A stretch of 64,000 bases of DNA from Luidia sarsii. Lineage: Eukaryota; Echinodermata; Asteroidea; Paxillosida; Luidiidae. Location of the stretch: positions 11,351,721 through 11,415,720 of the forward strand of contig OX465107.1 of NCBI GenBank assembly GCA_949987565.1. The letters run 5' to 3'. Positions 47,628-58,447 of this stretch are shown in pieces. Under the pieces are notes generated by a model. The model was not told where the DNA came from, did not search any database, and saw nothing but the letters and a program-made list of their open reading frames with translations. The translations under genes were made by a program, and so were the position numbers. Position 1 is the stretch's first letter. Each line of letters starts with the position of its first letter.

Positions 47628-48352
47628 TTGGGACCTTCCTCGACAGGGGACACCTTCAGATACCTTCATTTAGGTGCCCCCGCGGGGCATCCTTTGGCTC
47701 TTTTCCTGTCGGTATGTTGTCTCTCTTTTCTGTTGGCAGATATGTCCCGCATCTGGGTCGTGGGGACAGCATTGTGTTTTGGGCAGGTCGGTCCGACCCT
47801 CACCGTTCTACTACGGGACGGGTCAGATGGCTCGGCATCCGGGGGGCACGTTTGTCAGCACTGATGCCCATGGTGTGCGGTCATCTCAAGTCCAAGCCGG
47901 CCCCTCATGCCCTCATAGTTTAGTTAGGCACCAACGACATCCTTTTGGTCCCTGTGAGTGCGATTCGCTCTAAAATCAAAGGGTGTTTAAGTGAATTACA
48001 GTCACTGTTACCGGACACCCGCATTATTTGGTCCAATATTCTTTCCAGGTTATTCTTCCATGGGGAACGCACCCCCGGGGCAGGAAAGCTTCTAACAGGG
48101 GCAGTGAACCGTTATGCTAATCAGTTGTGCCGCCATATGGGTGCTCAGGCGATCGTCCACTACCGCAATATTACACCGGCTGACTGCCTGTTGTTCCGCC
48201 ATGATGGCGTGCACCATTCTGAGTTGGGGAACGACTGTTTCAGGGATAATATTTACAAGGCACTGGAGTTTTTCTGGCGCACCCGGAGGTGTCACAGTTC
48301 CCTCCTCAGTAATTGTCATGGGGTCCTCTCTTTCAAAAAAAATAAAAAATAA
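47628..48352 (+). pseudogene. SGNH-hydrolase domain of the Ngaro element, broken
   Basis: Block I with the nucleophile serine is GRGDSIVFWAGR (about 47760). Block III is LGTNDILLVPVSAI (about 47920), directly preceded by a TAG stop. Block V has the catalytic D and H in DGVHHSELGNDCF (about 48205). The order and spacing fit SGNH esterases, but the first third and the rest are in different frames. Some Ngaro elements carry such a domain at the 3' side; its role in the life cycle is not established. Confidence 0.75.
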
Positions 48353-48599
48353 ATGTGGGATGGGCAAGGCCCCTTTTGGGTGCCTTGTTTGGCGGGTTTG
48401 GGTCCCCCTTGTCTTAAAAAATCGGCAGTTCCACTCCGCAGCTCGGTAATTCTCCTCCGGCTGTCTCCACTCGGCACTCCTCCGGTGGGGGGTGGAAGTG
48501 CAGATGGTACTGGTCGTTCATCCGGGTAAGGTTTTTATAATTATGGGTTTTGTTAAATGTATAAATGGGGTACCAGGCCTTGTGGCCTAGGCGGGATGG

Positions 48600-49312
48600 T
48601 TTTATACTATATAGGTTTTTTTCTTGTTTCGGCCTATGGCCCGGCCTCTCGAGGCGGGCCTTTATTCTCTGTGTTTCGTGTTCATTGTATTTTTGTGTTG
48701 CGGCCTATGGCCCAGCCTCTACAGGCGGGCCTTCACATTATATGCTTACTGTGTTGCGGCCTATGGCCCAGCCTCTATAGGCGGGTCCTCATCTATTGTT
48801 ATATTGTTTACTATGTTGCGGCCTATGGCCCAGCCTCTACAGGCGGGCCTTTACCTACTTTTTTGCTTACTCTGTTGCGGCCTATGGCCCGGCCCTTTAC
48901 AGGCGGGCCTTCATCTAATGTTTTATTGTTTTCTGTGTTGCGGCCTATGGCCAGTCTACGGTGTGGGCGGGCCTTCATTTAGTACTGTGGTTTTTTGCAT
49001 TTACTTGTTGCGGCCTATGGCCCAGCCTCTATAGGCGGGCCCTCTTCTATTGTTATATTGCTTACTTTGTTGCGGCCTGTGGCCCAGCCTTTACAGGCAG
49101 GCTTTCATATACTGTTTTTATTGTTTACTGTGTTGCGGCCTATGGCCAGCCTACAGTGTGGGCGGACCTTCATTTACTTGGTATATTACATTTCTGTGTT
49201 GCGGCCTGTGGCTCAGCCTCTATAGGCGGGCCTTCATTTACACTGAATTGTGGTGTGTTGTATTATTGTGTTGCGGCCTGTGACCCAGCCTCTCTAGGTG
49301 GGCTACTCTTTG
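48600..49312. repeat. Minisatellite, about 70-95 bp units
   Basis: At least nine units share TTGCGGCCTATGGCCCAGCC and ACAGGCGGGCCTTC, separated by variable T-rich spacers. It follows the hydrolase remnant and lies inside the retroelement limits. TGGCC and GGGCC words make short inverted pairs in each unit. Open frames across it (for example RPMAQPLQAG) arise from the repetition. Confidence 0.85.
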
Positions 49313-49765
49313 TGTTGCATTAAAGCTCGGCGGCAAACGGTCGAGAACGGAGCAAAGTTCTGTGTGTCGGTCTGTTCCTTACGAAAAGAGGGCCGCCAAC
49401 AGCGAAAAATGGCTTGCGGTTTTCGAGGCATCACCTTTGTGGAGGCCGCATTCAACAAGAGCCCAGCCGGTGCCGATGTTGCGAAAGCCCACATGGCTGG
49501 CAGGCACCCCCCCTTGCGGTTTCAGTTTTTTTTCGTTGTTTATGCTAATCAAGCTTATCGCTATTTCCGAACTCTCTGAAGACAACTCTGAAAAAGATAA
49601 TGGGCGGCCAGTGCTCTAACGAATATCACGATACTTGTTTCCGATATCACGATATCGAAAATATCGCGATATCTGGAAATGTATTCGATACGGTTATCGT
49701 CGGAGACTGATATCGTGATATCAATAAAGAACAAGCCTGCGGCGCGCAACGACCGAACAGCTTCA

Positions 49766-50237
49766 ATCCAGTCACCACTAGGACTTTCTTCATGATCTCT
49801 CCTTCATCAATCTCTGTACATGTATACATGTGATCCTTCACACAGTGCCTTCACAAGTCCTATCAGCTTATCTGGAATCCTTTATGCCATCCTTGTGATA
49901 TCTGTATGCACTGAGCTTTGTCAATTGATTTAAACATAATGAAAGTACACCATATGGTTACAATGTACATGTACCTTGCACCCATTGACTTGCTCCAAGA
50001 TGTTATGGAGGATAAAAATCTGCTTAACCTTGCCTCTTCCTGGGTTAAACCCAATGTTCAGATGTCCCTTCCTCAGCATATGGTCCAAACTTCCCCGTAT
50101 ACTGCTTCTTCTTCTTTCATACGAGGCAGCAGCAGCTACATTGTAGATTGCATTTGACATGGTCTCCAATCTCCAACCGCCTGATGGTGGCAGGATTGGG
50201 CTTGTTGGGTCCAGCAGCTGATTGTAAGTTATGCAAC
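49766..50237. other. Spacer, nothing recognised
   Basis: Ordinary intergenic sequence with a few ACATGTAC words. Confidence 0.5.
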
Positions 50238-52080
50238 TTACAAATGTTGCGTAAGTCTTGTGCCAAAGAGACTCTTTCCAGCAATATTAAGTAAAGGCAG
50301 CAAAATGTTACTTAAGTTATCCAACATTTTGCAAAGTTTCTTGAAATCTGCTGCAGTTCGGAGCACTCTGTCAGGATATGTTGAGCCGTCTGTTCTGGTG
50401 CACAGCACTGATAGACAGCTGTTGGGCCTAGGCCTCATTGGTGCATGTCCAAGTTGAAACGTCATGGCCGAGTAGAAGCTTGCTTTCCAAGACAGAAGGA
50501 GGTTGAAATACGAGTCTTCCAACTTTGCGGCGTGGTGGGAGAAAGTTCTCCTGGACTTCAATCATTGAGGGATGATCTGGGCTCCTTCGGCAGTGCTGTT
50601 GAGGAGGTTAGGAGTCACTAGTTGCCTTGCTAACCAGCTTATATTAAGTGTATTATTCTCTTCGCAGATGCACTGGGAGCAATGTCAGACAGCACATGTA
50701 CTGAGGGGTATTTGATTGGTGTGGGGTGAAGAGAGTCTTTGATCAATCTCAAGGCATTTTTTAAAGCTGTGTCAAGGCTCTTGGTGTGACTGTGTACACC
50801 AAACAAGAGAAGGATACTCTGCAGCTCACTGTTAAATAAGGTCAGGTATGGTAGTAGTTCTGGCACCCACACTGAGCCTGCTACATGATGGAGGAGGTTG
50901 GTCCGAGTAGTCACCTTTACTGACTCAAAGTCTTGCTTACATGTCAGCTGATGGTCCAGCTTCACTTTGAGGTAGGTCAGCTTTGCATTGTACAGCAGAG
51001 GGGTACTGTACCATCAAGATAATAAGCTGATAGTTGGCTTCTTTATTGTTCAGGTGGAATCAGGCCTCAACCTTAAGCTTCAGAGGGGCAATGATGATCT
51101 GCTGCACAGTTCTTCAGCCTTAGCGTAAATCAGCTTGCTCATTAATTAAATTGGTAGTTGTGAATCAACTACTGGTTCAGGTTTGGCAAGGAGTTAGTGC
51201 TCTAGTGGTCTGTAAGTCTTTGGGTCATCTGCTGGTTTATTTGGTTTGTGTGGTGTGATGACAGTAGCCCTTTCATCATACACCTGTATCTTTGGGATGG
51301 ATTAATTGGTAAGGCAGCAGGAGTAGAATTCCACAAGCCACCTACGACATCTTGGCCCAAGATGTAGCAGTTGCTGTCTTGTCGTACATGAATGGGGGTT
51401 GGAGATGGGTGGAACCTGATATGAGCTGAGCATACCGGGGTAGTCTCATGGAGGGGGACATCTATTGTATGGGTGTGAGCAGCAGTGCTCTGTGACCAAA
51501 CAGGTGAGCAGTGCTGCGGTGTGAATGTTAAGGCCATAGCAGAGATCCTGAGAGTGGTGAAGGACGGAAGGAGGTACCCCGGTTCGTGCTGGATAGGCGT
51601 GTGAGTAGCACCACTCGGGAGGAAACTTTACACTTCAGATTTAAGAGGTGGCTTTTGAAGGTGAGGCTATGGAGATACGTGTCTACCTGTACCTTCAGGT
51701 TGTAGTTCGCCATATTGTTGCGAACGTGGGAAATTGATGAGACAGTTTTGGTTGTGAACAGTTTCAGCCTCCAAGATCTCAAGTACTGGCAGATGTTACT
51801 CATGTCAGAGGAGAGCTTTTCTTCTGCGATTTCTGACCGCAGACTCCAACCTCCACTCCAGGCAGTCAAATCTTCAGGTCGGCCCCAACCGAGCTTACAG
51901 ATTACGGTGAAGAATGTGGGTGTAATTCCACTGCCTGACTGACGACCATTGGGCTGTGTGGCATGCCAATACAATGTACCCCGCGTGCTTTCAGCTGCAG
52001 CGCGGTATCCCTCGATCCTCCACAGTAAAAGTCCCACAATTGCACAATTACTGCTGCTGCTGATCTTGCAATTCATGTGG
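50238..52080 (-). pseudogene. LINE reverse-transcriptase fragments (minus strand)
   Basis: A minus-strand frame from 52076 to 51528 has EEKLSSDMSNICQYLRSWRL and LKLFTTKTVSSISHV, a late-palm and thumb signature of LINE RTs. The next frame has HCSPVWSQSTAAHTHTIDV. A second fragment (50965-50639) has LDHQLTCKQDFESVKVTTRT, NLLHHVAGSVW and DTALKNALRLIKDSLHPTPI of the same RT region. The region therefore holds two pieces of one LINE family with frameshifts and deletions. No endonuclease or complete palm is present. The clade is not assigned. Confidence 0.65.
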
Positions 52081-52489
52081 CAACTTGCGTCAAAAAGGGT
52101 CTTTGTACTGATTCGTATTGCTTTGTTCTAAGCTGAAAAGAGTCTTTGTTTAAAATGTGGACAATAGTGGTGCTCTGATTCGGAGGGTCCCGTCGCATAG
52201 TCAAGCCAACGGAGCTCCGATTTCGGAGGTCCCAGCGCAAAGTGGTTAATGTATATCGACCAAGATGATCCAGCATGATCACAGTAGTGTGGGCTAGCAC
52301 GCTATCAAGTTGGAAGAGCAATTCATTTCATCGAGAACACCGACATCGACTTTCGAGCTGATTTGAGACAAGTTCCCAACACAAAACGGCCCTACATGTA
52401 CTGTACATGTATACACCCCCTAACCACAATGCCAGATCCACCATTCTTGACAGTTACTGCCAAGCTCGTTTCCAAGAATCACAAATTTC

Positions 52490-53450
52490 ATTTGTTTTTT
52501 GTTAAGACTGAGTGGTCTACAAATACAGACACTGCTCAGTAACTCTCTCTTCCTTCCAAGAGGAAGCTTATGTGTGGAGATGGATCAGTGTTGTCCAGGG
52601 GTGAGCTTGCTAGCTCATTGTCTATCTTCAAGCTACTTCCTCTTGGGGAACTATTCCGAAGGCAGTGGAAGGTGTCCTTTGAGGCTTCCAAGACACAGTT
52701 TACGGTGCTGTCCAGGAAAGCTCAACAAAACCATCCACCACTGTACTTTAATGGCCACATGCTTTAAGAGGTAGACGATCTCAAGCTTCTTGGGGTTACT
52801 TTCACTTCCTCTATGAGTTGGAAGAAACACATCCAGTCAGTAGCTAAAGCTGCTCGACAGATGTTATCCAGTCTCATAAGAACAGCATTGGCTATACTGT
52901 ATCTCCCCGGGATTAGGTTCTTCTGTTCAAGTCGTACATTCGTAGTAAGATGAAGTATGCTCCCCTCTGCTTGATGAGTGCACCTGACTCCTACGTGTAC
53001 ATGTACCTTAGCATCCTATCCCACATCCGAGAGAAGGCAATGGCTATTATTTGCATTGTACCTGGTGAGGAAGCTTCAGAATGTTATAGTCAGCCTTTTT
53101 GGCACAGGCGCTTGATCAGTGCAGTAGCCTGCAACTATAAAATCCACAGGTCTAGCTTTTTGCCCGCTGTTTCTGAGAAATCTGCTATCGGCACAGCCGG
53201 TTGTTTCCAACACTCTTTGCCAATCACTTGGCTCCTCCATCGCTGTGCATCCTTACAGCATCCTCTTCCCCTGGCATTTGAAGAGTGAAGACCTTGCTGG
53301 ACTATGACAGAAGCATTCTACCAGTAGCGGTTACTGTCTGGAATAGGCTTCCTACTGACGTCATCGGACAGCCTTCAGTGAAGGGGGCTCAGCAATTCAA
53401 GGAGGCAGTACATCATTTTTGGCGAGCTGCGAAGCAGTGCAAGCCTATGT
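52490..53450 (+). pseudogene. LINE RT C-terminus, 3' end with TCCG tail
   Basis: The plus-strand frames read GELFRRQWKVSFEASKTQF, then DDLKLLGVTFTSSMSWKKHI and SVAKAARQMLSSLIRTA, followed in other frames by FWHRRLISAVACNYKIHRSS and, at the very end, SVKGAQQFKEAVHHFWRAAK. This order is the C-terminal third of a CR1/Jockey-type RT. Frameshifts occur near 52765, 52920 and 53285. The coding part stops right before a TCCG microsatellite, as is common for LINEs that end in short tandem repeats. Confidence 0.7.
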
Positions 53451-53452
53451 AA

Positions 53453-53545
53453 TGCCGATGTCCGTCCGTCCGTCTGTCCGTCCGTCCGTCCGTCCGTCCG
53501 TCCGTCCGTCTGTCCGTCCGTCTGTCCGTCTGTCCGGCCGTCCAC
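53453..53545. repeat. (TCCG)n microsatellite
   Basis: About 90 bp of GTCCGTCCGTCC with TCTG interruptions directly after the LINE 3' end. The start motif AATGCCGATGTCCGTCCG recurs at 53732-53754, suggesting another LINE 3' end. Confidence 0.85.
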
Positions 53546-54797
53546 ATTCAGATGTTAAATTCTTTTTTTCATTCATAGGAAACCCTTCATACGATTCCGT
53601 GCTTCTAATTTTTTGGGAATATAAAAACATCAATTTCTGCAACCTAAAATTAGAGTTTAGACTTTAATTATCAGGAAAGACAACATAAAAATGTTAAAGT
53701 TTTAGAATACTGTACATGTATATATTCTATGTAATGCCGATGTCCGTCCGTCCGTGTACATATTCCAGACTGTACATGTACTGTTTATGTGGGCTCGAAT
53801 AGAGATTGGGTGGAACTGAGTTTGGTTGCAGTAACTTGCAGTACATGTACATGTATGTAATAAATGTATGAGGAATCGTACATCATTAATTGACTTTACA
53901 AAAGGTGTACCGATGCCTTTATACATATCTGCTCTTCCAACACTGGACCCACATTCCATTATCCCTTACTCCAAGTCCATTGTACATGCAGCTTCATTGA
54001 ATGTGTACCGGGTAATCATAGTATTGTATCAGTGGAGTTACAATGTATTTACCTACAGGTGCGTTACTGCCCAAAGAGTACTCTAAGTTAAATGCCTGAT
54101 ATTGTCATGCAAATTGCAAGCAAGTCTAGTGGTGGTCAGTTTTGCGTACCTGTTTTGAATCAAACAGGACAGCTAGCATGGCTAGAACATACATTGTACA
54201 TGTAATGCATTCCTATCAGTGTGGAACTGCACAGTGCACAAACCTACTTTGGTCATATGCACAGTTCATGCACCAGCTGCTTTCTCTCGATCGTTCAAAT
54301 AAAATTGACAAAAAAATAAAAAAAGATGATGATTTCACACTTGCACTAATGTGTTAGAGACTTGTGATCAGCTGCCTGGTTGAAAAATGGTAATTACAGT
54401 ACATACCGTGTACATGTACTTGAAAGTGCTGATAAATAAGAGGAGAAAGTTGGTTTATAATAAATGTTTATGTACATGTATGTTAATTGTAACATTCATG
54501 ATGATTGTAGCCGGAAGCGTATTTCAACATCTTAACAACCTAAACACTTTAAAATTCTATACATGTACATGTAGCATACATGTATGCAAGGTACCGATGC
54601 ATTTATAAACTTTTTTGTAATTTCAGTTTCATGTGTAATTTGCCTGTGTGAGGGTGCCCTAGCATGATTGATGTGTTCAAGCAAGGAGTTTGATTCCCAT
54701 CTAGTTCAGTTTGTTTACAGTTAATAAAAAGGCTGCAGCGAGCCATGGCAGCTTCGCTGTTCTAGTTTTTATTTGGCCAGTCTTAGTCCGCGGCTCT
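53546..54797. other. Intergenic, ACATGTAC-rich
   Basis: No gene seen. Scattered TACATGTACA words, and one tRNA-like phrase (GGAGTTTGATTCCC at 54686) without a cloverleaf. Confidence 0.5.
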
Positions 54798-55260
54798 TCA
54801 TTTTTGTAGCACAGTTTTCTTCAACCCAAGCATATTTCTATGTTTTTTTTTTCTTAAAGTTCTATTAATGTTGCTGTGCGTGCTCTTGTGCATGCTGCAT
54901 GTCTGTTCATTCGTGAGATTATTTGATTTCCCACCAGTGCTGTTTTTCAAGTTTGACCGTAGTGAGGTGTTTGGGCTTGGTATAAAAAACAACAACCCAA
55001 AACCCAGGTCCAAGAGATGCCTGAATTCCACACACGTTCTGTCCTTGAATTGCTCCTCTATTATCCAGTTGGTTCTTGGTATTTTACCATCCACAAGAGC
55101 CTGCAGCACCTTCCCAGTTTCCCCCTCTGTCAGCTTTTTAATGTTACAATCCAGCTCCTCATTTAATAAGTATACCCTGAAAATTCTTCTTCTGTTGTGG
55201 TTGCCTTTCCTCCTTGAGAAGCTTGCGGACCTTTCTGGCAGACCCAGCCTCCTTCCTTAT
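54798..55260 (-). pseudogene. Unknown coding remnant, minus strand
   Basis: Reading the minus strand gives NEELDCNIKKLTEGETGKVL, then QALVDGKIPRTNWIIEEQFK and EFRHLLDLGFGLLFF. A frame change to FYTKPKHLTTVKLEKQHWW follows within 15 codons, and upstream KVRKLLKEERQPQQKKNF is again in another frame. The composition is that of a real charged protein, but I do not recognise the family. It could be a decayed transposon gene or an exon with sequencing errors. Confidence 0.35.
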
Positions 55261-55339
55261 CCCCTTGCCTCTCTGCTACTTGGTAATATTGAACATCTGT
55301 GTCTTTCCTGTCATCCACCTCCTTGTCCTGTTACATAGT

Positions 55340-56429
55340 TCATTTAAATTATTTTCCTATGTCCTATACTTTCTGTCCTGCTGCTGTCCAGCTTTGTCTT
55401 GCTCTCCTTCTTGTCTGTCACCTGCCATATTGTCTGACTGTTGTAGAACCCAAGCACCTCCTCTGCTGACTCCAAATACAGTATGCCTTTCTCTGCTCCT
55501 CCTGCAACGTTTCTATCTTCTTTCTTTACTTTGATCTGATCTCCCCCAGTCTCGTCCCTTTCCTTGTCTGTATGTGTATCAAGTGATTTGTCCCTTCTGA
55601 TTTACCAGTTCATGAACATTTGGTAGCAAATATTAATTTTATATGACCGCACTATGAACACGGGGGAGTGCTTATTGCATTGTGCGCATGTGTGTTTTGG
55701 AAGTTGCATGCAGATATTTTCCCAAAGTGCATAGGAATTTGTAAACATCTTGGTACTCTGGTTAAAGCGGTGCTGCATGCGATGCACTGTTTATTTAAAT
55801 AATATTGAAAGTATGAAGCCAAAGACAGTCCAAGAGAATGGATGAGCACGCACTTTTTGTGACATTTGAACCGTTGCTTGCCCTTAGCGAACTCAACCCT
55901 GCCCCTTTTTCCATTACAGGTTTCACCCCTGGTAATGTGTATTGCCCTGGGCCCAAAATGGTCAACCCTGGTCCTGAGCAGAGTTTAACTCACCCCTGAG
56001 AAATATCAATCTCTTGGTGATGGTGGGGTGAAACGTTTTGGGCTTGTTTTCAGTTATAACCCCCATGTCGCCCCAGGGCACCCCTGAGATGCGGTGTAAT
56101 GAGAAAAGGTATTTTCTTTCAACCCCGAGTCAGCCAGAATCCTGAAACGCGCGAGATCAACTCCCATGTTTACTTCATGCCTGTGACATCACAGTGGGAC
56201 AGAAATCATAACATATCCACGCCAGCCTACGGTGAACAGTGCTTCTGTATGCGTTATGTTTGTGATTTTGCCTCAGTGCGAAGGAATTTTAGTTTGCTCT
56301 ACATTTAGAGACTAAAATCCACAGTTCATCTAGAGAAGGTGGCAAGGAATATCCCTCTTAGGATAGCAGTAATGAAGAATTGTTTGATACCGATAGCACG
56401 GAGCCCGCTATTGTGGTTTGTGGTATGAG
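55340..56429. other. Intergenic, nothing firm
   Basis: Pyrimidine-rich to about 55600, then ordinary DNA. TTTTCCATTACAGG at 55908 and GTAATGAGAAAAGG at 56095 are a weak inverted pair about 190 bp apart that could bound a MITE. Confidence 0.35.
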
Positions 56430-57317
56430 CCATATCATTTTGAACCCATGGCCATGACCAGCACAAAAGCATGAAGCAACAGCGCACGACGGTCATGTTA
56501 ACGTTTTATCACTCATGGGTCAAATACGTCAACTCTCCTGAATTTGGCAATTTGTAAAAGTTGGATCCTTTGGAACTAGTCGGATCCTATATTTATAATG
56601 AATTGTTCCTGGTTATTTTTCAGGTTTGATAACACAAAACTTTCCAAAATGATAACTCGCAGATATACAGGAAACACCTTAATAATGGCACAAAACAAAT
56701 TGTCGATGATGATACAAATTTTAAAGGTTAGGTGGTACGAATGTGAATTCTTGGATTAAAAATCTACCGTGTATACATGCACAGGCCTGTCGATGGTACT
56801 CACGAATAAAGGTACAAGTTGAGCTGGCCAGAGTGATAAGTGAGATATAATGAGCGCTGATTTTTTTTTTTAGAGTAGGCCCTATAGAAAAAAATTAGAC
56901 TTCTTATGAAGACTGAAGCTCTTTCCTGTTTCTGGAAGTCAGAGTCGTCACCGCGGTACCATCATGGGATGTAGTTGTAGTTACCGTGCCATTGGTATGA
57001 CTGGAAGTTGAAGCGTGAGCACGGGATAACTCCGTACTGGAACTTGGAGTTGATGGAGCTTTTAGGGTGGGAACAGACCCACGTTTTACCATCAACCTAT
57101 TCCCGAATCCAAGTTCCCTCTGTATGATACTGGACTCGTCACTGGGATCTTCAGCAAAATGCTTTTGGCAGGTACATGTAGTGACCACGGAGAAACTCTG
57201 AAAACCGCCTGATTATGTTGACGAACCTCGTCCACGCACGATTCAGTTTTTCAAAACCAAATCTGTGTTTCTAGTGACATTTCTGTCACAACCACCCACT
57301 GCACAAGATCGAGGCAT
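56430..57317 (-). pseudogene. THAP-domain pseudogene 2 in inverted duplicate block
   Basis: On the minus strand an ATG at 57315-57317 opens with MPRSCAVGGCDRNVTRN, the THAP C-x3-C start. A deletion of about 20 bp relative to copy 1 and frame changes follow. The C-x2-H part CTCQKHFAEDPSDESSIIQR, the GFGNRLMVKRGSVPTL box and a Ser/Thr-rich tail are open from 57188 to 56904. Beyond this the block continues to 56430 as an inverted copy of 41320-42044. It is uninterrupted where copy 1 has the hAT insertion at 42045, so it shows the empty site. Confidence 0.75.
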
Positions 57318-57918
57318 GTTTCGCATCATTAGGGATCTCAACAATTTGAAAATCTAAGCTGGAAAGATGGAATGATCAAGGAGATAAGTATCGTACTGTA
57401 GGCCTACATGTACATGATGTACATGTACTGCATTCATTCCTGGCCAGTGTTTACATCGTGACACCCACTCTGACATATCGGGTCATTGACTTATCATGAA
57501 TAATAATGAGTGTTTAGTAAATCAGCGAAAAAGTGTTTTATGGAAATCCATGTTTGGGACACATTTTCTACCATAAATGGCAAACCTGTTGAAGGTTTTC
57601 ATGTTGATTTTGAAAGATGATCATATCAACTATTTAATAAAGCTTAAACCTGGGAAAGTGAATTTTAGTTGGAGTTGCTCTTTAGACATGTACATGTACA
57701 GTACAAATATACATACTGTACATGTACATGTACATGTACTGTACATTGTACATTATACTGCTGTACATTCATAGTACAACCTGTACATGTACATTATACT
57801 GTACTGTACATTCATGTAACACACAAGTACTAGTATGGTGACAGACAGGCCTAGAGGCTTTTTTTATCATGCTAACTTGTGAAACTGAAACGAAGTGTGT
57901 TTATTTCGTTACCGGACC
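57318..57918. repeat. Intergenic with ACATGTAC cluster
   Basis: TACATGTACATG runs at about 57405-57430 and 57685-57800; otherwise nothing recognised. Confidence 0.6.
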
Positions 57919-58447
57919 GGGTTAGTTTTAACGCGGTACAATGTACTGCGGTCCAAATTAATTATTCATGACTTCCCTATTCATTGTTAACGCGGTACTG
58001 CGGTTAAAATGAATATTCAATACTTCCTACATCGGTTCCTAACGCGTTAAGATCTATTCTAACGCGATATGCCCTCTATTGGCCACGCTTGCGAGTTGAG
58101 TCTGACAAATGTTTCTGTTTTTCTGAAAACCCAAATGATTTTAAAATGCTGTAAAAACACCCATAAAACAAAGCAGACTGCCTTTACTCGCATATTTTAG
58201 CATGGTTGATGTTGATGTTTCCAATCTTTGGGATTCATTAATTGTATTACGGAGGCCAACTAGAGGTTTCAAAAATGACGACAAACCGACCAAGTTTTTC
58301 ACCTTCCTTCGGCTGTGGTCAAAAAATTTGTCAGACTCCCAAGCGTGGCCATGGCCTTGGGCAGGCCAGGCATGTATGTACAGTCCTCCAACTCTCGTGT
58401 TTTATCGCGGTGTCTCGCAGTACTGCAGTACCACGTTAAAACTAACC
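57919..58447. mobile_element. Probable MITE, inverted ends GGTTAGTTTTAACG
   Basis: GGTTAGTTTTAACGCGGTAC at the left recurs inverted at 58417-58447 (GTACCACGTTAAAACTAACC). If TA is the target, the element proper starts GTTTTAACG. Words of the type TTAACGCGGTAC repeat internally near 57988. No coding domain. Confidence 0.55.

Larger units (their letters stand above)
43030..49400 (+). mobile_element. Ngaro-like tyrosine-recombinase retroelement
   Basis: Order on the plus strand: gag with a CCCH zinc finger, RT with YADD, RNase H, tyrosine recombinase, an SGNH-hydrolase remnant and a minisatellite. RT-RNase H followed by a tyrosine recombinase and an SGNH-type hydrolase is the plan reported for some Ngaro elements. 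Limits are set only by where homology to the host ATATCG element stops, so they are uncertain by roughly 100 bp. The split direct repeats expected of Ngaro were not resolved by eye. Higher GC and different codon use set it apart from its surroundings. Confidence 0.8.
42756..49739. mobile_element. hAT-like ATATCG element, copy 2, split by Ngaro
   Basis: Perfect 8-bp duplication CGGCGCGC at 42748-42755 and 49740-49747. The left part (42756 to about 43025) matches the reverse complement of 35272-34990, and the right part (about 49400-49739) matches the reverse complement of 34060-33724, for example CCCCTTGCGGTTT. The retroelement between these parts was therefore inserted into this copy. Confidence 0.85.
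42045..49765. mobile_element. hAT-like ACCGGT element, copy 2, interrupted
   Basis: Starts TAAGGCTTGGTCGGTTCGGT directly after GTTCAAAA, where the sister block at 56430 continues without interruption. It matches copy 1 through GATTGGACGGCGCGC (42755) and resumes after the nested insertion with AACGACCGAACA (49748-49760). The rest of the right half is missing or unrecognisable. Confidence 0.75.

Noticed and set aside
48557..49323. Overlapping open frames of 120-141 codons
   Set aside because: They are read out of a minisatellite; all three plus-strand frames carry the same shifted peptide repeats.
54655..54700. tRNA-like GGAGTTTGATTCCC
   Set aside because: Only a T-arm-like box; no other arms.
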